From positions 2,108,001 through 2,172,000 of the forward strand of contig NZ_CP033169.1 of the NCBI RefSeq assembly GCF_003691585.1: 64,000 bases of DNA, in the 5' to 3' direction. Source of the DNA: Biomaibacter acetigenes (lineage in GTDB: Bacteria; Bacillota; Thermosediminibacteria; Thermosediminibacterales; Tepidanaerobacteraceae). The position numbers were made by a program, and so were the translations under genes. The notes beneath the pieces are model-generated. The model saw only the letters and a list, made by a program, of their open reading frames with translations. It was not told the origin of the DNA and searched no databases. Within the stretch, counting starts at the first letter, position 1, and each line of letters opens with the position of its first letter. Positions 39,906 to 48,858 of the stretch are shown in pieces.

Positions 39906-39934
39906 GGTTTTGCCTCCAGACTTAAAATTGATTT

Positions 39935-40000
39935 TAACTATTCAGCATCTTCGGAGCGAGAAGGAAAAATACTGAACCAACGAAAGGTGCTGAATAGTTA
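39935..40000. repeat. Palindromic element between purS and purQ
   Basis: TAACTATTCAGCATCTT (39935-39951) pairs, with one mismatch, with AAGGTGCTGAATAGTTA (39984-40000). The outer end includes the purS stop codon (40000-39998). The loop holds GGAGCGAGAAGGAAAAA, similar to the core of the elements at 35411 and 45150. Confidence 0.8.
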
Positions 40001-40246
40001 CAAAGATAACTCAAAGCTGTAATCCTCTATAACGGGATTTGCCAGAAGTTTTTCACACATGGCCTTTATCTGCCCTTCCGCGTCTTTTTTACTGGCGGCA
40101 TCTAGCTTTATCTCGATAAGCTTTCCTACCCTTACATCTTCCACTTCCTCAAAGCCCAGATGCTTCAGGGCCCCCTTTATGGCAGTTCCCTGGGGGTCGA
40201 GAACGCCGGATTTGAAGCGCACGTGAATCTTGGCATTTATTATCAT
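39998..40246 (-). CDS. purS: FGAM synthase subunit PurS
   Basis: This 82-residue protein reads MIINAKIHVRFKSGVLDPQG, then TAIKGALKHLGFEEVEDVRVG, the typical PurS sequence. PurS dimers bridge PurL and PurQ and help channel ammonia. It begins 1 bp after the purC stop. The stop codon lies in the outer arm of the palindrome at 39935-40000; the C-terminus (VIEDYSFELSL) still looks normal. Confidence 0.95.
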   Translation of the reverse strand: MIINAKIHVRFKSGVLDPQGTAIKGALKHLGFEEVEDVRVGKLIEIKLDAASKKDAEGQIKAMCEKLLANPVIEDYSFELSL

Positions 40247-40247
40247 G

Positions 40248-40958
40248 TTAAATCTCCTTTCCTATTCTCGATAATATCTCCTTGTAGGCTTCTTCGACAT
40301 TTCCGAGGTCGCGGCGGAAGCGGTCTTTGTCGAGTTTTTCGCCGGTTTTTGCGTCCCAGAAGCGGCAGGTGTCCGGGGATATCTCGTCAGCCAGGAGTAT
40401 TTCACCATCGAATATTCCGAACTCCAGCTTGAAATCTACCAGTATTATGCCCTTTTCAATAAAGTAATCTCTCAAAATCTGATTTACCCGCAATGATGTC
40501 TCTTCAATGAATTTCACCTGCTCTTCACCGGCGATCCCCAGGGCCATAACATGGTAATTATTGATCATGGGGTCTCCCAGCTCATCGTTTTTGTAACACA
40601 ATTCCAGAACGGGCCTTTTTAGCTCGGTACCCTCCTCTAAGCCCAGCCTCTTTGCCAGGCTTCCTGCGGCGATGTTTCTCACAATGACTTCCAGTGGCAG
40701 GATTTTCACCGCTTTTACCAGCATCTCTCTATCACTCAAAAGCTTTACAAAATGGGTTCTTATGCCGTTTGTTTCCAGCAGTTCAAAAAGAAAGGCCGAA
40801 ATCCTGTTATTAATGATTCCTTTATCATGTATGGTGCCTTTTTTCTGGCCGTTGAAAGCCGTGGCATCATCCTTGAATTCCATGATGTAATATGTTTTAT
40901 CTTCTGTGCTGTAAACTTTCTTGGCCTTACCTTCATAAAGCATGTCCAGTTTGTCCAT
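40248..40958 (-). CDS. purC: SAICAR synthetase
   Basis: The protein has 236 residues. It starts [20 protein letters not shown] with the ATP-binding GKAKKVY motif. The family signatures [18 protein letters not shown] (here LEVIVRN) and [10 protein letters not shown] are present, and [13 protein letters not shown] follows. It ligates aspartate to CAIR. It is the first gene of the nine-gene operon and follows the guanine-class riboswitch leader. No purE, purK or purB is in the window. Confidence 0.96.
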   Translation of the reverse strand: MDKLDMLYEGKAKKVYSTEDKTYYIMEFKDDATAFNGQKKGTIHDKGIINNRISAFLFELLETNGIRTHFVKLLSDREMLVKAVKILPLEVIVRNIAAGSLAKRLGLEEGTELKRPVLELCYKNDELGDPMINNYHVMALGIAGEEQVKFIEETSLRVNQILRDYFIEKGIILVDFKLEFGIFDGEILLADEISPDTCRFWDAKTGEKLDKDRFRRDLGNVEEAYKEILSRIGKEI

Positions 40959-40993
40959 AGGTTTACACCTCCCGAATTCTTTTTCGTCTTTGA

Positions 40994-41028
40994 CTAAAAA
41001 ATAAAAGGGTATAAAGAATCTCTACCCC
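40994..41028 (-). terminator. Riboswitch-controlled intrinsic terminator of the pur operon
   Basis: On the minus strand GGGTA...TACCC closes a hairpin that is followed by TTTTATTTTTT. Its 5' half, GGTAGAGA, is perfectly complementary to TCTCTACC in the J2/3-P3 part of the aptamer. This gives an antiterminator that can only form when the aptamer is empty. Confidence 0.85.
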
Positions 41029-41062
41029 AATTTTAGCCCAAAAAAGATAATAAACCATCATA

Positions 41063-41132
41063 CCTTATAGCCAGGGTAGTTTACGGCCACCCGGTAGAGA
41101 CTTCCGGTCCATATTCCCGGAATTATATAAGG
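41063..41132 (-). promoter_or_regulatory. Purine riboswitch aptamer, guanine class
   Basis: On the minus strand the leader has P1 CCTTATA/TATAAGG and the conserved P2 and loop parts TATAATTCC and ATATGG. These are followed by AAGTCTCTACC (J2/3), GGCCGTAAAC (loop 3) and CTGGCTATAAGG. The ligand-specifying base before TATAAGG is C, which predicts guanine or hypoxanthine rather than adenine. The usual U48 is C here; that base is flipped out in known structures, so binding should be kept. Ligand binding would form the terminator at 40994-41028 and shut off purine synthesis. Confidence 0.95.
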
Positions 41133-41172
41133 TTCTATTAATGTGTATTCGATTTTTAAACTTTACATTCTA

Positions 41173-41201
41173 ATCTTACCACAGGGTATGTTTTTTGGCA
41201 A
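41173..41201 (-). promoter_or_regulatory. Promoter of the pur operon
   Basis: On the minus strand TTGCCA (41201-41196) and TAAGAT (41178-41173) are 17 bp apart. They lie about 40 bp upstream of the aptamer and downstream of the aminotransferase stop, so the pur operon has its own start. Confidence 0.7.
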
Positions 41202-41247
41202 CAGTTTTTCCGAACGTTTTTGTTAATTTTTTTTATAATGTCCGGAT

Positions 41248-42411
41248 TTAAACCCGGGCTATGAAGGTCCTTATCCTCCTCACCGCTTCCTCCAGGTTTT
41301 CCATGGAGGTGGCATAGGCCATCCTTACAAAGCCCCGGCCATTTTCACCGAAAGCGGTGCCGGGAACCACTGCCACCTTTGCCTCGCGCAAAAGCCTTTC
41401 CGCAAACTCCTCGGAAGAAAGGCCCGTGTTTTTTATGGAAGGAAATACGTAAAAGGCTCCCCTGGGTTCAAAGCACTCAAGCCCCATGTCCCTCAAACTT
41501 TCTAAAAGAAAAATCCGCCTTTTATTATATTCATCCCTCATCCTTGCGATATCCTCATCGCCGTTTTTTAAAGCCTCGATGGCGGCATATTGTCCCATAG
41601 TGGCGGCACAGGTGACACTGTACTGATGCACTTTAAGTATTTCCTGGGCTAATCCTTCGGGGGCGGCAATGTAACCCAGTCTCCATCCGGTCATGGCATA
41701 GGATTTTGAAAAGCCGCTCACGGTAATGGTCCTCTCCCGCATTCCTGATATGCTTGCAAAGGCGGTATGTTCCACTCCATATGTCAGGTCCCAGTAAATC
41801 TCATCAGAAATTACAATCAAGTCATGTTTTTTTATCACCTGGGCTATATCTTCAAGCTGCCTCCTGCTCATTATCGCTCCTGTAGGATTGTTGGGGTACG
41901 GCAAGACAAGTAACTTGGATTTTGGCGTAATGTATTTCTCCAGGATATCCGCCCTCAGGGCAAAATCGTCTTCCATGTAAGTTGGCACAAAGACCGGCTT
42001 GCCTCCCGCCAGTATGGTGCAGGGCGTATATGCCACAAAGGATGGCTGGGGTATCAGCACCTCGTCTCCGGACTCTATTAATGTCCGTATGGCCACCTCG
42101 ATGGCCTCACTGGCGCCGATGGTGACAATTATTTCGGTCTCGGGCTTATACTCCAGTGCAAAACGCCGATTCATATACTTTGATATCTCCTGCCTGAGTT
42201 CCAGGAGCCCCGCATTGGGCGTATAGAAGGTTTTGCCTTCATTCAACGCCTTTACCGCAGCTTCATTGATATGCCCGGGTGTGGTAAAATCCGGCTCTCC
42301 GATACAAAGGGAAATGGCCCCTTTTACCTGATTTACCATGTTGAAAAAATACCGGATTGTGGAAATTTCAACGGATTTTACCCTCTTAGCTACATATCTG
42401 TTATAGTCCAT
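41248..42411 (-). CDS. PLP-dependent aminotransferase, class I (aspartate/aromatic family)
   Basis: This 387-residue fold-I aminotransferase has the PLP lysine in VSGFSKSYAMTGWRLGY near residue 234. The Asn/Asp/Tyr cofactor contacts lie in PYPNNPTGAIMSR and VISDEIYWDLTYG. The N-terminal ISLCIGEPDFTTPGHINEAA and C-terminal RGFVRMAYA are typical of the subfamily that includes bacterial aspartate aminotransferases and PatA. The exact amino donor cannot be told. It is divergent from the PAP2 gene and ends just upstream of the pur promoter, so it is probably monocistronic. Confidence 0.9.
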   Translation of the reverse strand: MDYNRYVAKRVKSVEISTIRYFFNMVNQVKGAISLCIGEPDFTTPGHINEAAVKALNEGKTFYTPNAGLLELRQEISKYMNRRFALEYKPETEIIVTIGASEAIEVAIRTLIESGDEVLIPQPSFVAYTPCTILAGGKPVFVPTYMEDDFALRADILEKYITPKSKLLVLPYPNNPTGAIMSRRQLEDIAQVIKKHDLIVISDEIYWDLTYGVEHTAFASISGMRERTITVSGFSKSYAMTGWRLGYIAAPEGLAQEILKVHQYSVTCAATMGQYAAIEALKNGDEDIARMRDEYNKRRIFLLESLRDMGLECFEPRGAFYVFPSIKNTGLSSEEFAERLLREAKVAVVPGTAFGENGRGFVRMAYATSMENLEEAVRRIRTFIARV

Positions 42412-42619
42412 AAAAACATTCCTTTCATAAAAGAGTTTTTTTAAAATTATAACTCCAAGTTCTGGTTACGGCAAGATACTTTATCATATAAAAATATAAT
42501 AATATATACAAAATATATACAAAAAAGTACGGAATGAAAGAGTTGCCTGCAGGAAAAATATAATAAATAAAGAATTAAAACCATATATTATAAATTTGCG
42601 TAAATGCAGGAGGTGCCCC

Positions 42620-43459
42620 ATGGAATTTCAGGCGGGAATAATAAAATTTATCCAGTCTTTCTCTTCACCTGCCCTGGATTACTTTTTTATTTTTGTCACA
42701 AATTTGGGCAGCGAAGGTTTTTACTTCTTGCTCATTCCCATTTTCTACTGGAGCATAAATAAAAAAATGGGGATTAAGCTGAGCAGCGCTCTTCTTTTAT
42801 CAATGTATTTGAATGTGATGCTCAAGGAAATCACGGCCATCCCCCGGCCTATAGGATATCCGGGTATAAGGTCCATTTACACAGGTTCCGCCGGGGGATA
42901 TTCCTTTCCCAGTGGCCATACCCAGGGCAGCACCACCGTTTGGGGTATAATTATGGCTCATTACAAAAAAACCCTAGTTTACATCCTGGGCATTGCCATA
43001 ATTTTGCTGGTCAGCCTGTCCAGGCTTTATCTTGGGGTGCACTGGCCTCAAGATATCATCGGAGGCATAATTCTGGGATATATCATAGTAATGGTTGTCA
43101 TTAATACCGACAGGTTCAAGTTCTCCGAAAGTGCTAGCGTAAAATGCCTCATGGCTGTAATTATCCCCGTGGTATTACTTGTTATATTCCCTCATCCCGA
43201 TGTATTTAAACACATGGGCATGCTGTCGGCTGCATGGCTGGGGTATTTACTGGAAGATCACTTTATCGGATTTGAACCAAAAAATACGGGCTTTTTAAAA
43301 ACTGCTTCAAAATATATCATCGGAGCCGCAGGTTTTCTATTGATATATGTGGGACTGAAGAAAATTCTTCCGGCAGGAAATATTTCCGCCATGGCGAGAT
43401 ATTTCCTCCTGGGCCTTTGGCTTACAGCAGGAGCGCCGTATCTTTTTAAGAAACTTTGA
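42620..43459 (+). CDS. PAP2-family membrane phosphatase
   Basis: The protein has about 279 residues from ATG 42620, which has GGAGGTG 5 nt upstream. It is a polytopic protein with the three PAP2 motifs: KEITAIPRP (KxxxxxxRP), GGYSFPSGHTQGSTT (PSGH), and SLSRLYLGVHWPQDIIGG (SRxxxxxHxxxD). Two or three further spans follow to the C-terminus. Relatives dephosphorylate undecaprenyl pyrophosphate, phosphatidate or similar lipids at the outer face of the membrane. The 3' end overlaps the convergent nth gene by 14 bp. Confidence 0.88.
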   Translation: MEFQAGIIKFIQSFSSPALDYFFIFVTNLGSEGFYFLLIPIFYWSINKKMGIKLSSALLLSMYLNVMLKEITAIPRPIGYPGIRSIYTGSAGGYSFPSGHTQGSTTVWGIIMAHYKKTLVYILGIAIILLVSLSRLYLGVHWPQDIIGGIILGYIIVMVVINTDRFKFSESASVKCLMAVIIPVVLLVIFPHPDVFKHMGMLSAAWLGYLLEDHFIGFEPKNTGFLKTASKYIIGAAGFLLIYVGLKKILPAGNISAMARYFLLGLWLTAGAPYLFKKL

Positions 43460-44156
43460 CGCTCGGGCAGAAATCTTTTAGCGGACACTCCGTACATTTC
43501 GGGTTTATTGCCCGGCAAACCCTCCTGCCATGATATATGAGCCAGTGATGGGCTTTTATCCAGAGTTCCCGTGGGACTTTTTCCATGAGGTCCCTTTCTA
43601 CGCCCAGCACGTCCTCTTTATCGGAAAAACCCAGCCGGCGGGCCAGTCTGAAAACATGGGTATCCACCGCAAAGGCCGGTATGCCGAAAGCATTGGCCAG
43701 GATCACATTGGCGGTCTTGCGGCCGACTCCGGGGAGTTTTATGAGTTTTTCAAAATCTGCCGGCACTTCTCCACCGTATTTTCCCACAAGTTCTCTGGAT
43801 GCTTCTATAATGTTTTTGCTTTTATTGCGAAAAAGCCCGCACTCCTTTATGTCCTCCTGCAGTTCATATAAATCAGCCCTGGCAAAATCCTCAGGGCTTT
43901 TGTATTTTTTAAACAGCCTTTCCGTCACCTGGTTCACCCTCTTGTCGGTGCATTGGGCAGCCAGGATGGTGGCAATCAGGAGCTGGAAGGGATTTTCAAA
44001 ATGCAGTGCCGTGGTGGCTTCGGGATAGGTATTTTCAAGGACCGATAGAACTTTTGAAATTCTTTTCTCATCATTATCTGGATTTACATGCCTGTGTTTA
44101 TCAGTTATATTACATTTGTTTATTTTTCTTGATGATTTACCGGTTATCTTCTTCAT
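43446..44156 (-). CDS. nth: Endonuclease III (DNA glycosylase/AP lyase)
   Basis: This Nth has about 236 residues. I place the start at ATG 44156; the frame is open to 44225, but that stretch is unlike the family. The core begins near KRISKVLSVLENTYPEATTA. The HhH motif is LPGVGRKTANVILANAFG with the catalytic Lys, and the catalytic Asp is in AVDTHVFRLARRLG. The [4Fe-4S] loop is CRAINPKCTECPLKDFC (C-x6-C-x2-C-x5-C). It removes oxidised pyrimidines. It is followed by a gene for a PAP2 protein on the other strand and preceded by nfo, so it forms a base-excision-repair pair. Confidence 0.94.
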   Translation of the reverse strand: MKKITGKSSRKINKCNITDKHRHVNPDNDEKRISKVLSVLENTYPEATTALHFENPFQLLIATILAAQCTDKRVNQVTERLFKKYKSPEDFARADLYELQEDIKECGLFRNKSKNIIEASRELVGKYGGEVPADFEKLIKLPGVGRKTANVILANAFGIPAFAVDTHVFRLARRLGFSDKEDVLGVERDLMEKVPRELWIKAHHWLIYHGRRVCRAINPKCTECPLKDFCPSVKVS

Positions 44157-44252
44157 AGCTTTTCTTCTTTCTCCATTCCATGGTTGGGAAACTTTCTTAT
44201 ATTTCCCAGGTCTGTTTTCAACCATATCGCTAGAGATGAGGCAAGTTTCCGG

Positions 44253-45083
44253 TTAATCGCCCGCCATTTGTTTTAATTTTTCTATCTCTTTTTTATAATT
44301 CTCCATGCCTCCGGGAGTTTCCAGCAAGAAGGGCTTATCTTTCAATGCTGGATGAGTTATGATATTTTTTATGGTTTCTAGGCCCAGTTCTCCTTCCCCC
44401 AGGTTGGCGTGGCGGTCTTTGCGGCTGGCCAGGGGAAACTTGCTGTCATTCAGGTGGACGGCCTTAATCTTCCCCAGCCCCAAAATTCGGTCAAATTCAG
44501 CCAGGACCGCATCCAGATGTCCAATGACATCATAACCGGCCCCCAGGAGATGGCATGTATCAATGCATATTCCGAATTTCTCGGGCATTCCTGTGCTGTC
44601 CATGATATCATACAGTTGCTCGAAGGTGTAACCTACCTCGCTTCCGGCACCTGCCATGGTTTCCAGGAGTAACATTACTTTTTCCCGGCCCGTTACCACT
44701 TGCTTGATTCCCGAAGCGATTTTGCGTACACCTTGTTCCACTCCTTCTCCCAGATGGCTCCCCGGATGAAGTACCATATAGGGGACCTTTGCAACTTCCA
44801 GCCTTTCCATGTCATCCTTTAATACCATCAGCGCAAAATCCCGGGTTTCTTCTTTGGTGGAGGCCAGGTTCAGGGTATAGGGAGCGTGGGCTACCAGCGG
44901 ACCGAAGTCTTGTTCTTTGCAAAGTTCTTCAGCCTTTTCAATATCGGAAGGGTCCAGGGCTTTTGCGGCACTGCCCCTGGGATTTCGGGAAAAAAACTGC
45001 ATGGTATTGGCCCCGATGGAAAGGGCTTCTTTCACTGCGTGCTCGTAGCCTTTAGAAATGGAAATATGGGCGCCAAAAAGCAT
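44253..45083 (-). CDS. nfo: Endonuclease IV (AP endonuclease)
   Basis: The protein has 276 residues. It starts MLFGAHISISKGYEHAVKEA. The trinuclear zinc-site motifs are visible: VAHAPYTLNLAS, VLHPGSHLG, LLLETMAGAGSEVG, GICIDTCHLLGAGYD, AVHLNDSKFPLASRKDRHANLGEGELG, and the late LETPGG. It cuts DNA 5' to abasic sites and so follows Nth. The spacing to nth is about 100 bp, in the same orientation. The upstream dipeptidase frame runs 32 bp into this gene only because of the palindrome insertion. Confidence 0.94.
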   Translation of the reverse strand: MLFGAHISISKGYEHAVKEALSIGANTMQFFSRNPRGSAAKALDPSDIEKAEELCKEQDFGPLVAHAPYTLNLASTKEETRDFALMVLKDDMERLEVAKVPYMVLHPGSHLGEGVEQGVRKIASGIKQVVTGREKVMLLLETMAGAGSEVGYTFEQLYDIMDSTGMPEKFGICIDTCHLLGAGYDVIGHLDAVLAEFDRILGLGKIKAVHLNDSKFPLASRKDRHANLGEGELGLETIKNIITHPALKDKPFLLETPGGMENYKKEIEKLKQMAGD

Positions 45084-46344
45084 GGCAAAACTCCTTTCTG
45101 CTAGTTTTCCATAGAGAAAATTGATACGGATGTAAAAACTTTAGCGCTGGTGATTCGTGACGGCCAAAGGCACCGTAGAGTGAAGCCAAAGACGTTCTTA
45201 AGCTTGAAACGAGCGGAGCAGGGGCGGCATGCACGGATGCATGCCGGCCGGCATTGAGGCAGGACGCCGAATTGCCGGCGTAACCCTGCGGAGCGAAGGA
45301 GCAAGCTTTAGAACGTCTGGCTGAACGGTCAGGTGCTAGGCCGTCACAATCACATAAGACGTTTTTTTCAAATACCCTGATAAAGTTTTTTCCGAGAATT
45401 TTTGCTATGTCCTCATCGGAATACCCGCGGTAAACCAGGCCCCTGGTGAGATTTATCATCTTTTCACAGGATTCAAGCCCATTCACATTGCCATCGTATC
45501 CGTCAAAATCGGAACCTATGCCGACATGCTCGACTCCTGCAATATTTACAAAATAATCTATGACATCCAGTATATTTTCGATAGAACCCTGCTGCCCTCC
45601 ATAACTGGAAAAGTAAAAGGTGGCCCCGATGACCCCGCCCTTCTCAGCAACAGCTTTAATCTGCCCGTCATCCAGGTTTCGTGGGATATCCATGAATTTC
45701 CTGGGCAGGGAATGGGATATTATGAAGGGCTTTTGGGCCACATCCAGCACATCCCAGAACCCCTTCGGAGAGATATGAGCAATATCCACCACCATGTCGA
45801 GCCTTTCCATTTCTTTTACCACCTCTACACCAAAATCCGAAAGGCCGCCACCGCTTCTCAAGTCCTGGGCGCCATCGGCAATGGCGTTCCGGTGGTTCCA
45901 TGTCAGCACCAGGGAACTTACCCCCAGTTCCCTGTATATCTTCAACATGTGGATATCTCCCTGAAGGGCTTCTCCGCCCTCTATGCTAAGCAATGCGGCT
46001 ATTTTCCCATTTTCCGCAGCCTTTTTTATATCTCCTGCGGCACCGGCAAAACATACATCTTCACTATTTTGCTCTATTTGCTTCTTGAATATAGATATCC
46101 CTTTCATGGTGCTGTGAACCGCATCATGGTACCACTCGGGGCGCACGAAAACTGCGAACACCTGAGCTTTTACGCCACCGGATTTCAGCCTGGGGATGTC
46201 TATGTGACCTTTTTCTGATTTTTCACCGAGGCTGCGCTCTCCGTCGATGACGGATAGTATGGTGTCACAGTGGGCGTCAAAAACTATACTCTCTTTATGG
46301 AGCCTGCGGGCTCTCTCTTCCTGGTCCTCACTGAGTTTAAACAA
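45052..46344 (-). CDS. Membrane dipeptidase (M19), C-terminus replaced by a palindromic element
   Basis: The start is TTG 46344 behind AAAGGAGG. The first 325 residues are a normal M19 renal-dipeptidase-type enzyme. VFDAHCDTILS has the HxD zinc ligands, LLSIEGGEALQGD the bridging Glu, and FIISHSLPRKFMDIPRNLDD a His ligand; HVGIGSDFDGYDG is late in the barrel. The family normally ends soon after ILGKNFIRVFEKNVL. Here the frame instead enters the palindrome at about 45350 and continues for about 100 residues of Ser/Ala/Arg-rich sequence to 45052, overlapping nfo. The tail is thus derived from the repeat. It probably hydrolyses dipeptides; activity with this tail is uncertain. Confidence 0.87.
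   Translation of the reverse strand: MFKLSEDQEERARRLHKESIVFDAHCDTILSVIDGERSLGEKSEKGHIDIPRLKSGGVKAQVFAVFVRPEWYHDAVHSTMKGISIFKKQIEQNSEDVCFAGAAGDIKKAAENGKIAALLSIEGGEALQGDIHMLKIYRELGVSSLVLTWNHRNAIADGAQDLRSGGGLSDFGVEVVKEMERLDMVVDIAHISPKGFWDVLDVAQKPFIISHSLPRKFMDIPRNLDDGQIKAVAEKGGVIGATFYFSSYGGQQGSIENILDVIDYFVNIAGVEHVGIGSDFDGYDGNVNGLESCEKMINLTRGLVYRGYSDEDIAKILGKNFIRVFEKNVLCDCDGLAPDRSARRSKACSFAPQGYAGNSASCLNAGRHASVHAAPAPLVSSLRTSLASLYGAFGRHESPALKFLHPYQFSLWKTSRKEFCHAFWRPYFHF
45150..45352. repeat. Long palindromic element at the 3' end of the dipeptidase gene
   Basis: Outer arms are GTGATTCGTGACGGCC (45151-45166) and the reverse complement of about 45341-45352 (GTGATTGTGACGGCC on the minus strand). Further matching blocks follow inwards: AGACGTTCTTAAGCTTG with AGACGTTCTAAAGCTTG, and GCGGAGCAGGG with GCTCCGCAGGG. 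The centre is very GC-rich (GCATGCCGGCCGGCAT). GCGGAGCGAAGGAGC at 45288-45302 resembles the cores of the elements at 35411 and 39935. The GC-rich composition contrasts with the flanking genes. Confidence 0.8.
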
Positions 46345-46586
46345 GCAAAAAGACCTCCTTTACTCTGCACATATTTGATTGATTTAAAAAGTTGCTTTCG
46401 GTGGTTACACCACAATCATCTTTATATTATCATTAAATCCGGTTTTTGCAATAAGTTCATTACAAAAACCCTGTTATAAAACCGAAACTTAAGCAAATAA
46501 TAAAAAATATGGTAAGCATGGATAAATTTTATTAAAAAAGTCCTTCTTTCTTTAAAAGTATTTTTATAGAATTCAGGAGGCTATGT

Positions 46587-48808
46587 ATGACAAAAGCGTT
46601 GTCACTTTTATTATTACCGATTATTCTCATATCCTTATTATTCGAAATAGCCCCAGAGAAGGCCTATGGTGCCGGAATTATTCAGGAATCTCCGGATTCC
46701 GGCAAAAAACTTGTTGTCATGGTGATACTGGATAGGATAAACATAGAAGATCTAGCCGGGGACTATCCCAATATTCGACGACTTATGGAAAAGGGAGCAT
46801 CCGCTCTGATGAACACCAGCACCAGTGTGCGCATGGACCACGCATCGAGCTATCTTACCATCGGCGCAGGAACCAGGGCTTACGCCGGCGGTATCGACGA
46901 GGCTTTTGGATATAATGAGGAGTATGGCGGCCAGAAAGCGGGAAAAGTCTTCACAAATTATACCGGCATTAAACCCTTGAGGCAAAAACCTGGTAGTGCC
47001 GGATATGCCCAGAATAATCCAGGAGAACTCGAAACTGGACCACGAGACTGTTCCGGGTCTCCTGGGGGAAATACTGAAAAATCACGGCATTCCGGTGGCG
47101 GTGCTGGGAAATGCAGATTTTTTAGATGAAAAAAACCGCCCAGCAGCACTGATAGCCATGGACTGCCAGGGAATAATAGCATCGGGAGATGTAAGCCGGG
47201 ATCTTCTGGTCAATGATGATGAAAGCCCTTTTTTTGTAAAAACGGATTATGAAAAGCTCTATCAAAAATTTGTGAAATACGCCAGGTCCGGCGGACTAAT
47301 TATAATTCATCCGGGTGATACGGTAAGGGCCAATGATTATTTAAATCTGGCAATTCCTCAGCAATATGAACATTATAGAAAAAAAGCATTAAAAGATGCC
47401 GATGCGTTCATCGGAAGGCTGATGCGAAACATGAACCTGGCGCAAGACCTTTTGATGGTAATTACTCCCTTTCCATCCACTTCCGGCTACCGGCAAAGAA
47501 ACCTTCTCACACCTTTTATCGCTGCAGGCCCCGGTATTAAGCCCGGATTTGCCACATCGGCCACCACACGCCGCCCGGGCCTGGTGGCAAATATTGATAT
47601 AGCCCCCACAATATTGGAGTATTTTAATATTCCGGCACCTGTAATAATGTTGGGTCACACGGTTTTGGGAGTTGGAACCGGAAATATAACATTAAATTCA
47701 TTGGAATACTTTATCCGCATGAACCGCGGAATAGTCGCCACGTACACTCAGAGGGCATACCTTATAAAACCCTATGTAGCCATGCAGATTTTTGTTTCCC
47801 TCGGATTTTTGCTGCTGGTTTTCCTCAGGAAAAACCGTCTAAAAACCTTAAGGCCCTTTATTCTGGCCAACATGGCTATACCTTTGAGTTTTTTACTGCT
47901 TCCTCTGGTGGCTTCCGATAAGCTTTTTTCAAAATATTTATGGCTGGTTTTATTAACCACCGGCATAGTCCTGGTATCTCTAAGATTTATGGAAACTCTG
48001 AGGTCCATTATATTTATCTGTCTTTCCACGTCATCGGGGATTTTGCTGGATTTATTAGTGGGCGCGCCGCTGATGAAGTTATCCATACTGGGATATGACT
48101 CCATCGGCGGAGCAAGGTATTATGGCCTGGGGAACGAATATATGGGGGTCCTCATAGGTTCATTTACAACGGGTATCACTGCTCTTATCGATGAATCCCG
48201 CATGGGAAGCAGAAAAAAAACGAGTCTTTCTATTTTATGCGCAGTCCTTTTTACAGCCACCGTTTACCTCATATTTTCACCCAGATACGGCAGCAATGTG
48301 GGCGGGTTTATCAGCGCATACGGAGCTTTTACCATAACCATTTTAATGCTTCTGGGCATCAGAGTAAAATCGAGTCACCTGGGACCTATAGCAGCAGGAA
48401 TGGTTTTGTTTATTGTGCTTCTCCTGGCTGCGACAGGTTCCAGCAATCCACCCAGCCACATAAGCCAGACCCTGGCCTCGGTTAAAGTCCAGGGAATGAT
48501 GCCTCTATGGGATATAGTGGGCCGTAAGCTTTCCATGAATTTAAAACTCCTTAAATACACGCCCTGGACCCGGGCTCTTCTAACTTCCATAGGCGTTATT
48601 GTAGCCCTATTTTACCGGCCGCCTCACATATTGAAAAAACATATTTCAAAAATACCACAACCTGTACAGTGGCTTTGTGGGAGCCGGAACGGGATGCCTT
48701 TTAGCCTTGATATTTAATGATTCCGGTATCGTAGCCGCTGCCACCATGATGGTATACATTGCCCTGCCGTTGCTGCTGCTGGTGATTGATGAAATACCGC
48801 AATCCTGA
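46587..48808 (+). pseudogene. Large membrane protein with alkaline-phosphatase-like N-terminal domain, two frameshifts
   Basis: From ATG 46587 a signal-like segment is followed by KLVVMVILDRINIEDLAGDY and STSVRMDHASSYLTIGAG, reminiscent of the metal site of alkaline-phosphatase-superfamily proteins. The frame shifts near 46985 and the correct continuation is KNLVVPDMPRIIQENSKLD. This domain ends near PGLVANIDIAPTILEYFNIP. At least eight membrane spans then follow. A second shift near 48660 leads to LYSGFVGAGTGCLLALIFND and a natural stop at 48806-48808. Total length is about 740 residues. I do not know its substrate. It is followed at about 50 bp by a GT4 glycosyltransferase, which suggests cell-envelope work. 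Confidence 0.75.
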
Positions 48809-48858
48809 AAAGGAATAATATTAGAAAATAGATGCTAACCTGGAGATGTATAACGTAC

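Noticed and set aside
45101-45304. Small gene inside the GC-rich stretch
   Set aside because: The open frame is produced by the palindromic element and reads Cys/Arg-rich nonsense without a start signal.
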